The notes under the pieces are model-generated. The model worked only from the letters and a program-made list of their open reading frames with translations, was not told the DNA's origin and made no database searches. Positions 16,858-24,752 of a stretch of 64,000 nucleotides of DNA are shown piece after piece. The DNA comes from Oscillospiraceae bacterium (GTDB lineage Bacteria > Bacillota > Clostridia > Oscillospirales > Oscillospiraceae): contig SVMM01000003.1 of assembly GCA_015067435.1 (NCBI GenBank), positions 174,845 through 238,844 of the forward strand, written 5' to 3'. Both the position numbers and the translations under genes were made by a program. Every line of letters starts with the position of its first letter. Within the stretch, counting starts at the first letter, position 1.

Positions 16858-18732
16858 ATGAAAAAGCGTATTTTGTCCCTTTGCCTTGCACTTGCAATGA
16901 TCCTGTCCCTCGCCGCGTGCGGCGGCGGCACCACCTCCGGCGGCGGTGAGACGCCCTCCGGCGGCGGCACCGCCACGACCACCCCGTCCGGCGGCGGCTC
17001 CACGTCCGCTGCGCCCGCTGCGGCGACCCTTTCCAAGGACGCCCAGCTCGCCAACGCCACCTTTGTCAACCCCAACGTCGGCAAGGGTATGTACGGCGGC
17101 ACGTCCGAGGCCGGCGCCATCACGGTCGAGTGCTCCACGATGTCCGTGATGAACAGCATCAAGATGACTTACAACACCGAGCTTTCCATCGCCCGTCACT
17201 GCTATGACACGCTGGTCAAGCTCGACGCCGAGAACAATATCGTCCCCGCCGCCGCGGAGTCCTGGGAGTCCGCTCCCAACGCCGCCGGTGAGAAGGACAT
17301 GGTCTGGACCTTCCATCTGCGTCCCGGCATCAAGTGGGTGGACAACACCGGCGCCGTGGTCGGCGACCTGAAGGCCAGCGACTTCGTCTTCGCGTGGAAG
17401 GAGCTGCTCAACCCCGACAACGCCGCCGAGTACTACAACTTCGCCGCGATCTTCAAGAACGCGCAGGCCTACTATGACTACAAGTCCGGCGCCGAGGGCG
17501 CTGCCGCGGTCGAGTGGGAGGACGTCGGCGTCAAGGCGCTCGACGACACCACCATCCAGATCGAGCTGGAGACCTATCTGCCCTACATGCTCCAGTACAT
17601 GAAGTTTGAGGTGCTCTCCCCCATCTGCGAGGAGTTCTACAACAAGGTCGGCGCGGACGCCTACGGCACCGCCCCCGACAAGATGCTCTACAGCGGCGCG
17701 TTCTACATGACCGAGTGGGTGACGGACAACGTCATCACCGTGAAGAAGAATCCCGCGTGGTGGGATGCCGACAGCGTTACGCTTGAGACCATCCACTTCG
17801 CCAAGTACAGCGACGCCAACACCAAGTACAACGCCTTTGCCGGCGGCGAGATCGACATCATCGACATCACCGGCGAGCAGCGCGCGATGTTCACCGACGA
17901 GGGCTTCGACGTCATCTCCTACGTCGGCGGCTACAGCTACTATTTCCAGATCAACACCCTCGACGGCCCGAACGACGATCATCCCGAGGCGACGCCGTCC
18001 GACATGCACAGCAAGAGCCTGCGCAAGGCGATCTCCTACGCGCTTGACCGCCGCCAGATCATCGACACGGTGTTTAAGAACGACAACCAGCCCGCGCAGT
18101 GCTTCACCCTCGGCATCAGCGGCGTGAACGGCGAGTTCAACGACGCGGTCGTCGCGGCGAACGGCGGCTCCCTCTATCCCGAGCACGCCGACACCGCCAA
18201 GGCGCAGGAGTACCTCGCCCAGGCGCTCACCGAGCTGGGCTACAGCGACGCCTCCCAGATCAACGTCACCCTGATGACCAGTGAGGGCTCCCAGAACGAG
18301 AAGCTCTCCCAGGTCGTGCAGGAGCAGATCCGCCAGGCCCTCGGCTTCGAGCCGAAGATCGAGGTGCTGACCATCACCGAGGCGCGCGCCCGCCGCAACA
18401 AGCTCACCTATGACATGTTCATGGGCGGCTGGGGCCCGGACTACAATGACCCCATGACCGACCTCGACCTGTGGATGAGCGGCAACGGCAACAACCACAC
18501 CGGCTATGCCAACCCCGAGTATGACGCCCTCATCGAGTCCACCAAGACCGAGACCGACGCCGCCGCGCGCGAGAAGATCTTCATCAAGGCGGAGCAGATG
18601 ATCGCCGAGGACCAGTTCATCATCCCCGTCTACTGGAGACACGAGGACTACGTCGCCAGCGAGAAGATTGCGTCCGGCGCCGTCCGCCGTTCCTTCCAGG
18701 GCTACTTCCTCGCGTACACCACGCTCAAGTAA
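16858..18732 (+). CDS. Peptide ABC transporter substrate-binding lipoprotein
   Basis: A 624-residue extracellular binding protein of the SBP_bac_5 family. A lipoprotein signal (MKKRILSLCLALAMILSLAAC) puts the lipidated Cys at 21, followed by a Gly/Thr/Ser-rich tether (about 22-50). Family features include YDTLVKLDAENNIVPAAAESWE and the VWTFHLRPGIKW segment, with EKLSQVVQEQIRQALG and RNKLTYDMFMGGWGPDYNDP further on. This architecture captures oligopeptides, although some family members bind nickel or glycosides. A strong hairpin terminator separates it from the permease genes, so it is probably made in excess over the membrane parts. The ribosome site aaagaggaggaaccc is strong. Confidence 0.92.
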   Translation: MKKRILSLCLALAMILSLAACGGGTTSGGGETPSGGGTATTTPSGGGSTSAAPAAATLSKDAQLANATFVNPNVGKGMYGGTSEAGAITVECSTMSVMNSIKMTYNTELSIARHCYDTLVKLDAENNIVPAAAESWESAPNAAGEKDMVWTFHLRPGIKWVDNTGAVVGDLKASDFVFAWKELLNPDNAAEYYNFAAIFKNAQAYYDYKSGAEGAAAVEWEDVGVKALDDTTIQIELETYLPYMLQYMKFEVLSPICEEFYNKVGADAYGTAPDKMLYSGAFYMTEWVTDNVITVKKNPAWWDADSVTLETIHFAKYSDANTKYNAFAGGEIDIIDITGEQRAMFTDEGFDVISYVGGYSYYFQINTLDGPNDDHPEATPSDMHSKSLRKAISYALDRRQIIDTVFKNDNQPAQCFTLGISGVNGEFNDAVVAANGGSLYPEHADTAKAQEYLAQALTELGYSDASQINVTLMTSEGSQNEKLSQVVQEQIRQALGFEPKIEVLTITEARARRNKLTYDMFMGGWGPDYNDPMTDLDLWMSGNGNNHTGYANPEYDALIESTKTETDAAAREKIFIKAEQMIAEDQFIIPVYWRHEDYVASEKIASGAVRRSFQGYFLAYTTLK

Positions 18733-18784
18733 TACGCGATCCCCTGCCGGTACCGCGTCCAAACCTCGCAACGAGTGAAAAGCC

Positions 18785-18820
18785 GCGGCACGGGAGCTTG
18801 TATCCCGTGCCGCGCTTTTT
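18785..18820 (+). terminator. Intra-operon attenuating terminator
   Basis: An 11-bp perfect stem (gcggcacggga with tcccgtgccgc), a 7-base loop and GCTTTTT. It lies between the binding-protein gene and the permeases, so it most likely allows partial read-through. Confidence 0.8.
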
Positions 18821-18868
18821 GGGCGTATACCGTTCTCCCGCAGCCAGCAAAGTTAAGGAGGAGAAAAC

Positions 18869-19804
18869 TTGCTTCGATATGTTCTCAAGCGCATCGGCTA
18901 CGCGGTGCTGACGCTGTTTTTCCTCGTCACCATCTGCTTCTTCATGATGCGCGCCCTTCCCGGCGACCCGTTTATCGGCGATAAGACGCCGTCCGCCACC
19001 ACCATGGCGAACATGCGCGCCAAATACGGTCTGGACAAGCCGCCCATCGTGCAGTACTTCATGTACCTCGGCAACGTGCTGCGCGGCGACCTCGGCACCT
19101 CGCTGACCTACGAGCGTCCGGTCGTGGACATCGTAAAATCCGCGTTTGCCGTCTCTGCCGACCTCGGCATTCGCGCGCTCATATTCGCCGTCATCATCGG
19201 CGTGCTGCTCGGCGCGGTGGCGGCGATCAAACGAGGCGGGGCGATGGATACCCTGTCCATGGTCGTCGCCATGATCGGCGTGTCTGTGCCCAGCTTCATT
19301 CTCGGCGCCCTGCTCCAGTATTTCCTTGCCCTGAAGCTCAACAAGGCGGTGGGTCATCAGATCTTCGCCGTGCAGGGCTGGGGCAACTTCAAGCAGACCG
19401 TGCTGCCGGCGTTCGCGCTCGGCCTCGGCTCGCTTGCCACGGTCTCCCGCCTGATGCGCACGAGCATGCTCGACGTACTCAATCAGGACTACATCAAGAC
19501 CGCCCGCGCCAAGGGTCTTTCCCAGCGCGGCATTCTGTGGCGTCACGCGGTGCGCAACGCCATCATGCCCGTGGTCACGATCATGGGCCCGACGACGGCG
19601 GCGGTGCTGACCGGCACCTTCGTCATCGAGAGCATCTTCAACATCCCGGGTCTCGGCAAATACTTCTCCATGAGCGTCAAGGATCTCGACTTCACGATGA
19701 TCGGCGGCACCACCATCTTCTACGGGGCGCTGCTGATCGTCTGCACGCTGATCGTCGACCTGCTCTACGGCTTCATCGACCCGCGCGTCAAGCTGGAGGG
19801 ATAG
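18869..19804 (+). CDS. oppB: Oligopeptide ABC transporter permease OppB-type
   Basis: A 311-residue inner-membrane permease. It starts MLRYVLKRIGYAVLTLFFLVTI, typical of OppB/DppB, with six membrane helices and the EAA-type cytoplasmic loop around QDYIKTARAKGLSQRGILWRHAVRNAI (about 210-236). It pairs with the OppC permease to form the pore. The start is TTG at 18869, supported by aaggaggag ending six bases upstream and by the family N-terminus. Three bases separate it from the next gene. Confidence 0.92.
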   Translation: MLRYVLKRIGYAVLTLFFLVTICFFMMRALPGDPFIGDKTPSATTMANMRAKYGLDKPPIVQYFMYLGNVLRGDLGTSLTYERPVVDIVKSAFAVSADLGIRALIFAVIIGVLLGAVAAIKRGGAMDTLSMVVAMIGVSVPSFILGALLQYFLALKLNKAVGHQIFAVQGWGNFKQTVLPAFALGLGSLATVSRLMRTSMLDVLNQDYIKTARAKGLSQRGILWRHAVRNAIMPVVTIMGPTTAAVLTGTFVIESIFNIPGLGKYFSMSVKDLDFTMIGGTTIFYGALLIVCTLIVDLLYGFIDPRVKLEG

Positions 19805-19807
19805 CCC

Positions 19808-20767
19808 ATGGATACAGTAACGATTTCAAAGGACCGCTTCGCCTACGTGGGCGAGGACGCCAAGGAGCGCGAGGCGATCGCGCGCCCGAGCATGACCTTC
19901 ATGCAGGACGCCACGCGCCGTCTGCTGAAAAACCGCGTTGCGCTGGTCTGTCTCGTCCTGCTCGCGGCGCTGATCCTCATCTCTCTGCTCGCGCCGGTCT
20001 TCTCCCCGTTTGACTACCGCGAGCAGCACTACGGCCATGAAAATGCCCCCATGGGGACGGTCTGCACCAAGGAGGACTGCCCCGGCTGCGGCCACAAGCA
20101 CATCTTCGGTACGGACGACCTCGGGCGCGACATCTTCACGCGCTGCTGGATGGGCGGCCGCGTGTCGCTGCTCATCGCGTTTTCGACCGCGCTGATCGAC
20201 TTCTTCCTCGGCGTGATCTACGGCGGTATCTCCGGCTACTTCGGCGGCACGACGGATATTATCATGATGCGTATTCTGGAGATCATCAACGGCATCCCGT
20301 ATCTGATGATTATCATTCTGCTGCGCATGATTATGCCCGGCGGCGTGCTGAGCATCATCGTGGCGTATTCGCTCGTCGGCTGGATCCCGATGGCGCGCCT
20401 CGTGCGCGGCCAGGTCGTCGCGCTCAAGCAGCAGGAGTTCATCTCCGCGGCGGAGGCGCTGGGCGCAAGCCCCTCGCGACTGATCGCGAAGCACCTGCTG
20501 CCGAACACGATCTCCGTCGTCATCGTGCGCGTGACGCTTTCCATCCCGGCGGCGATCTTCTCCGAGGCGTGGCTGAGCTACATGGGCCTCGGCGTGCAGT
20601 TGCCGCTGTGCTCGTGGGGTTCGCTGGCGCAGACGGGCATCGAGAATTTCCGTCTCTATCCCTCGCAGCTCATCATCCCCGCCGTGTGCATCAGCCTGAC
20701 GATGCTCGCGTTCAACCTGTTCGGAGACGGCCTGCGCGACGCCTTCGACCCCAAGCTGCGGAGGTGA
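19808..20767 (+). CDS. oppC: Oligopeptide ABC transporter permease OppC-type with Cys/His-rich loop
   Basis: A 319-residue permease. The first membrane helix lies at about 43-63, then the extracytoplasmic loop, the HIFGTDDLGRDIFTR signature (about 98-112) and five more helices, with the EAA loop ISAAEALGASPSRLIAKHLLPN. The loop before GTDDLGRD carries an unusual cluster, Cys86, Cys91, Cys94, His96 and His98 (CTKEDCPGCGHKH), where family members usually have a short Pro/Ser segment. It could bind zinc or form a disulfide. It lies 3 bases after oppB and 4 before oppD. Confidence 0.92.
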   Translation: MDTVTISKDRFAYVGEDAKEREAIARPSMTFMQDATRRLLKNRVALVCLVLLAALILISLLAPVFSPFDYREQHYGHENAPMGTVCTKEDCPGCGHKHIFGTDDLGRDIFTRCWMGGRVSLLIAFSTALIDFFLGVIYGGISGYFGGTTDIIMMRILEIINGIPYLMIIILLRMIMPGGVLSIIVAYSLVGWIPMARLVRGQVVALKQQEFISAAEALGASPSRLIAKHLLPNTISVVIVRVTLSIPAAIFSEAWLSYMGLGVQLPLCSWGSLAQTGIENFRLYPSQLIIPAVCISLTMLAFNLFGDGLRDAFDPKLRR

Positions 20768-20771
20768 GCGC

Positions 20772-21788
20772 ATGAGTGAAAGAATTCTGACCATCAACGA
20801 TCTGCACGTCTCGTTCGACACCTATGCCGGCGAGGTCAAGGCGGTGCGCGGCGTTTCGCTGCACGTCGACCGCGGCGAGGTGCTTGCCATCGTGGGCGAG
20901 TCCGGCTGCGGCAAGTCCGTCACGGCGCAGACCATCATGAAGCTCAACCCCATGCCCCCCGCGCGCATCGTCAAGGGCGAGATCAAGCTCGGCGAGCACG
21001 ACATCGTGGCGATGTCCGACCGTGAGATGCAGACCATCCGCGGCCGCGAGGTGTCCATGATCTTCCAGGACCCCATGACGTGCATGAACCCCACCATGCA
21101 GGTGGGCAAGCAGATCGTGGAGGCGATCAAGCTCCACCGCAAGCTCTCGCCCGCCGAGGCGAAGGCGGAGGCGATCCGCTGCCTCAAGCAGGTGAACATC
21201 CCCAACCCGGAGGAGCGCGCCAAGCAGTATCCGCACGAGTTTTCCGGCGGCATGCGCCAGCGCGCCATGATCGCCATGGCGCTCTCGTGCGACCCGAAGC
21301 TCCTCATCGCCGACGAGCCGACCACGGCGCTCGACGTGACGATCCAGGCGCAGATCATGGACCTGCTCGGCGAGCTTAAATCGCAGATCAACACCGCCAT
21401 CATCCTCATCACGCACGACCTCGGCGTCGTCGCGGGCTCCGCGGACCGCGTGGCGGTCATGTACGCGGGCAAGATCGTGGAGACCGGCGCCTCGCGCGAC
21501 ATCTTCTACCGCAACGCGCACCCCTACACGCAGGCGCTTTTGAAGAGCCTGCCGTCTCCCAACACGACCAAGCAGGAGCGTCTGGTCTCCATTCCCGGCA
21601 CGCCGCCCGACCTCCTCAGCCCGCCCAAGGGCTGCGGCTTCGCGGCGCGCTGCAAGCACTGCATGAAGATCTGTCAGGAGGAATACCCGCCTGAATTCAA
21701 GCTGGACGAGGGGCACACCGCAAGCTGCTGGCTGCTGCATCCCGATTGCCCCGGCGCAGCGGAAAGGGGTGAGAAGGATGGAGAATAA
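20772..21788 (+). CDS. oppD: Oligopeptide ABC transporter ATP-binding protein OppD-type
   Basis: A 338-residue ABC ATPase. Walker A GESGCGKSVTAQ (about 38-49), Q-loop IFQDPMTCMNP, the signature FSGGMRQRAMIAMAL and Walker B LLIADEPTTALDVT are all intact. The C-terminal oligopeptide-transporter extension has SIPGTPPDLLSPPKGCGFAARCKHCMKICQEE, whose cysteines match the family's iron-sulfur or zinc-like Cys cluster. It drives peptide import with OppF. It is separated from oppC by four bases and overlaps oppF by 11 bases, so the pair is translationally coupled. Confidence 0.93.
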   Translation: MSERILTINDLHVSFDTYAGEVKAVRGVSLHVDRGEVLAIVGESGCGKSVTAQTIMKLNPMPPARIVKGEIKLGEHDIVAMSDREMQTIRGREVSMIFQDPMTCMNPTMQVGKQIVEAIKLHRKLSPAEAKAEAIRCLKQVNIPNPEERAKQYPHEFSGGMRQRAMIAMALSCDPKLLIADEPTTALDVTIQAQIMDLLGELKSQINTAIILITHDLGVVAGSADRVAVMYAGKIVETGASRDIFYRNAHPYTQALLKSLPSPNTTKQERLVSIPGTPPDLLSPPKGCGFAARCKHCMKICQEEYPPEFKLDEGHTASCWLLHPDCPGAAERGEKDGE

Positions 21789-22755
21789 GAACGCCCCCGT
21801 GCTCGTGGAGGCGCAGAACCTCTGCAAGTATTTCAAGGTCAGCGGCGGCCGCGTGCTGCACGCGGTCGAGGATGTGAGTCTCTCCATCCGCCGCGGCGAA
21901 ACGCTCGGCCTCGTGGGCGAATCCGGCTGCGGCAAGTCCACGCTCGGGCGCACGCTCATGGGCATCTACACGCCCACCAAGGGCAAGCTGCTCTTCGACG
22001 GCAGGGAGATGGACCTGCACAACAAGCGCGAGCGCTTTGACTTCACCAAGCAGGCGCAGATCGTGTTTCAGGACCCCTATGCCTCGCTCGACCCGCGCAT
22101 GACCGTCGGCTCGATCATCGAGGAGGGCATGGTCATCCACAACATGTACGACGAGGAGGGCCGCAAGCGCCGCGTGGCGGAGCTGCTCGACACCGTCGGC
22201 CTCAACCGCGAGCACGCCAACCGCTTCCCGCACGAATTCTCGGGCGGCCAGCGCCAACGCATCGGCATTGCCCGCGCGCTCGCCATCGAGCCGGAATTCA
22301 TTGTCTGCGACGAGCCGATCTCCGCGCTCGACGTGTCCATTCAGGCTCAGATCATCAACCTGCTGCACAATTTGCAGGAGCAGCTCGGTCTGACGTATCT
22401 GTTCATCGCCCACGACCTGAACATCGTCAAGTACATCTCCGACCGCATCGCGGTCATGTATCTCGGCAGCGTCGTGGAGCTGGCTTCCAGCTCGGAGCTC
22501 TATGCCAACACCCTGCACCCCTACTCGCGGGCGCTGCTCTCCGCCGTGCCCATTCCCGATCCGGAGCTGGAGGCGCAGAAAAAGCGCCAGATCATCTCCG
22601 GCGACGTGCCCAGCCCCATCAACAAGCCCAAGGGCTGCGCGTTCTCCAGCCGCTGCCCGCTCGCCTGCGACAAGTGCCGCGAGAGCGTCCCGCCGCTGCG
22701 CGAGATCACGCCCGAGCACTTCTGCGCCTGCCATCTGGTGGAGCCGGAAAAATAA
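21778..22755 (+). CDS. oppF: Oligopeptide ABC transporter ATP-binding protein OppF-type
   Basis: A 325-residue ABC ATPase paralogous to the preceding gene. Walker A GESGCGKSTLGRTL, Q-loop VFQDPYASLDPRMTVG, signature FSGGQRQRIGIARAL and Walker B FIVCDEPISALDVS are complete. The C-terminal PKGCAFSSRCPLACDKCRE Cys cluster is also present. ATG 21778 is preferred over GTG 21769 because AAAGGGG lies about 8 bases upstream of it. A nitroreductase gene follows after 12 bases in the same transcript. Confidence 0.92.
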   Translation: MENKNAPVLVEAQNLCKYFKVSGGRVLHAVEDVSLSIRRGETLGLVGESGCGKSTLGRTLMGIYTPTKGKLLFDGREMDLHNKRERFDFTKQAQIVFQDPYASLDPRMTVGSIIEEGMVIHNMYDEEGRKRRVAELLDTVGLNREHANRFPHEFSGGQRQRIGIARALAIEPEFIVCDEPISALDVSIQAQIINLLHNLQEQLGLTYLFIAHDLNIVKYISDRIAVMYLGSVVELASSSELYANTLHPYSRALLSAVPIPDPELEAQKKRQIISGDVPSPINKPKGCAFSSRCPLACDKCRESVPPLREITPEHFCACHLVEPEK

Positions 22756-22767
22756 AGGAGAGGTCAT

Positions 22768-23496
22768 ATGAACGAGGTCGTGGAACAGCTTTACGCGCGT
22801 AAATCCGTCCGGGTGTACGCCGACCGTGAGATCGACGAGGCGATCGTGCAGGAGATCCTGACGGCTGCGGCGATGGCGCCGACGGCGGGAAACCAGCAGC
22901 TCTACACGATCCTGCGGATCACCGATCCGGCGCTGAAGCTGCGGCTGAGCGAGTCCTGCGACCATCAGCCGTTCATCGCCGAGGGCAAGCTGGTGCTCGT
23001 GTTCTGCGCGGACTGCCTCAAGTGGTACGAGGCGTTTTGCGACGCCGGCTGCGAGCCGCGGAAGCCCGGCGAGGGCGATCTGCTGCTCGCGGTGGACGAC
23101 GCGCTGATCGCCGCGCAGAATGCGGTGGTCGCGGCGGAGTCCCACGGCATCGGCTCGTGCTACATTGGCGACATCATGGAAAACATCGAGACGCAGCGCG
23201 AGATCCTCTCCCTGCCGGAGTATGTGTTCCCCGCCGCGCTGCTGGTCTTCGGCTATCCCACGGAGCAGCAGAAGGCGCGTCCGAAGCCCGCGCGCGTCGA
23301 TCCGCGCTTCATCGTCCATGAAAACGCCTATCACCGCCTCGGCGCGGACGAGCTGCGGGAGATGCTGGGCGGCAAGTGCGCAACGGGCGCCTACGAGGAT
23401 TGGATGCGGGCGTTCTGCAAGCGCAAGTACAACTCCGGCTTCTCCCGCGAGATGACGCGGTCGGTGCGGGAATACCTCAAACAGTTCGCCGACTGA
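22768..23496 (+). CDS. Nitroreductase family flavoprotein
   Basis: A 242-residue FMN-dependent oxidoreductase. The N-terminal VVEQLYARKSVRVYADREID supplies the Arg/Ser residues that grip the FMN phosphate. APTAGNQQLY and the central AAESHGIGSCYIGDIMEN are typical of the NfsA/FRP-like branch. It has four cysteines including a CADC, but no ferredoxin motif. Such enzymes reduce quinones, nitro groups or flavins with NAD(P)H; the real substrate is not visible. It is the last gene of the opp operon, with aaaggagaggtcat as ribosome site. Linkage to peptide uptake may simply be co-transcription. Confidence 0.85.
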   Translation: MNEVVEQLYARKSVRVYADREIDEAIVQEILTAAAMAPTAGNQQLYTILRITDPALKLRLSESCDHQPFIAEGKLVLVFCADCLKWYEAFCDAGCEPRKPGEGDLLLAVDDALIAAQNAVVAAESHGIGSCYIGDIMENIETQREILSLPEYVFPAALLVFGYPTEQQKARPKPARVDPRFIVHENAYHRLGADELREMLGGKCATGAYEDWMRAFCKRKYNSGFSREMTRSVREYLKQFAD

Positions 23497-23499
23497 ACA

Positions 23500-23545
23500 A
23501 ACAAAAAAATGACGCGGAGCGTTTTCGCTCCGCGCCATTTTTTGT
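23500..23545. terminator. Bidirectional terminator between convergent operons
   Basis: The stem gcggagcg/cgctccgc with TTTT loop is flanked by AAAAAAA on the left and TTTTTT on the right, so it works for both the opp operon and the leftward oxidoreductase genes. Confidence 0.85.
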
Positions 23546-23549
23546 TGGG

Positions 23550-24752
23550 TTACAGATATTCCCCGGGAACCTCGATCGTGAGGTCGGAAAGCGGGAAGGT
23601 CGCGCAGGGGTGGATAAAGCCGTATTTCTTGTCCGCCCAGCGCCGTCCGTCGTTCTCCTCCGGCATGAAATACTCGCCGGAGAGCAGCCTGCTGCGGCAC
23701 CAGCCGCACTCGCCGCTGCGGCAGCGCGACGGGGCCTTGATGCCCGCGCGCTCCAGCGCCACGAGGATCGGCTCATTCGCGAACGCGTCGATCACGCACT
23801 CGTTCGGCCCCTGCTTCACGGTGAGCTTGTAGACGGCGTCCTTCGACGCGGCGGGATAGCCAGGCTGCTCCCAGACCTTCTTCGTCACGCCCAGCATCTC
23901 GCGCCGCACCAGACGGCGCGGCAGCTCCAGCTTCGCGACCTCCTTCTCGACGAAGCGGTACATTGCCTCGGGGCCGCAGATGAAGATGCTGTATTGCTCC
24001 GGCGCGACCTTGCGGATCAGCTCCGCCGTGATGAAGCCGTGCTCGTACCCCTCCTTCTCCTCGTCGGAGAGGACGTGCACGACCTTGACCTTCGGACAGG
24101 CTGCGGCGATCTCGTTCAGCTCGTCGCGGAAGAGGATCGCGTTTTCGCTGCGGCTGCCGAAGAGGATCGTCAGGTTGAAGTCCTCGATCCCATCGCGGAT
24201 GGCGTACGCCATGGAGAGGAACGGCGTGATGCCGCTGCCGCCCGCCAGCGCGACGACGTCCTTGCAGTCGCGGTACTTGTCGAAGTAGAAATCGCCCTGC
24301 GGCGCGGACGCCTTGAGCTTGTCGCCCGCCTTCAGGTTTTGAAGCATCCAGTCCGCGGCAAAGCCTGACGGGTTCGCTTTGACGGTGACGGCGTACATAC
24401 CCTCCAGCGCCCACTTGGGGCCGGAGCTGATGGAGTACGGGCGCGTCACGAAGCTCTCGCCGACGGCGAGCTTTAAGGACAGGTACTGCCCCGCGCGGAA
24501 ATAGGGAAGCGGCTTGCCGTCCTCGCGCGCAAACACGAAGCTCTTCGCGCCCGCCTCGCCGTGGTCCACGACGTCCTTTACCACGAGGTCGATGAAATCC
24601 GGGTGCAGCGCCTTCGCGTTCTCATTGATGGGGAACGTCGCGACGATCTCGTTTGCGGGAGCCGCCTGGATCGCCTTTTCGCGGTCCGCCGCCATGTTCT
24701 TGAACTTGAGCATGTCCAGCGCGCCAATCAGGCTGACCTTCACATTCGCCAT
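23550..24752 (-). CDS. NAD(P)H-dependent flavin reductase with C-terminal 2Fe-2S ferredoxin domain
   Basis: A 400-residue electron-transfer protein. Residues about 60-180 hold a ferredoxin-reductase FAD domain (FRAGQYLSLKL, then TRPYSISSGP). An NAD(P) domain follows at about 180-310 (VVALAGGSGITPFLSM, ILFGSRS, FICGPEAMYRFVE). The C-terminal plant-type 2Fe-2S domain has ligands Cys344, Cys349, Cys352 and Cys383 (CRSGECGWC). The first 50 residues are an extra segment. ATG 24752 shares a base with the upstream stop (TGATG), and the apparent longer frame belongs to the neighbouring gene. It probably passes electrons from NAD(P)H to the CrtI-like oxidoreductase encoded just before it. Confidence 0.88.
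   Translation of the reverse strand: MANVKVSLIGALDMLKFKNMAADREKAIQAAPANEIVATFPINENAKALHPDFIDLVVKDVVDHGEAGAKSFVFAREDGKPLPYFRAGQYLSLKLAVGESFVTRPYSISSGPKWALEGMYAVTVKANPSGFAADWMLQNLKAGDKLKASAPQGDFYFDKYRDCKDVVALAGGSGITPFLSMAYAIRDGIEDFNLTILFGSRSENAILFRDELNEIAAACPKVKVVHVLSDEEKEGYEHGFITAELIRKVAPEQYSIFICGPEAMYRFVEKEVAKLELPRRLVRREMLGVTKKVWEQPGYPAASKDAVYKLTVKQGPNECVIDAFANEPILVALERAGIKAPSRCRSGECGWCRSRLLSGEYFMPEENDGRRWADKKYGFIHPCATFPLSDLTIEVPGEYL

Noticed and set aside
16777..18771. Minus-strand frame of 664 codons opposite the peptide-binding lipoprotein
   Set aside because: Antisense shadow; the plus strand has a lipoprotein signal, family motifs and a ribosome site.
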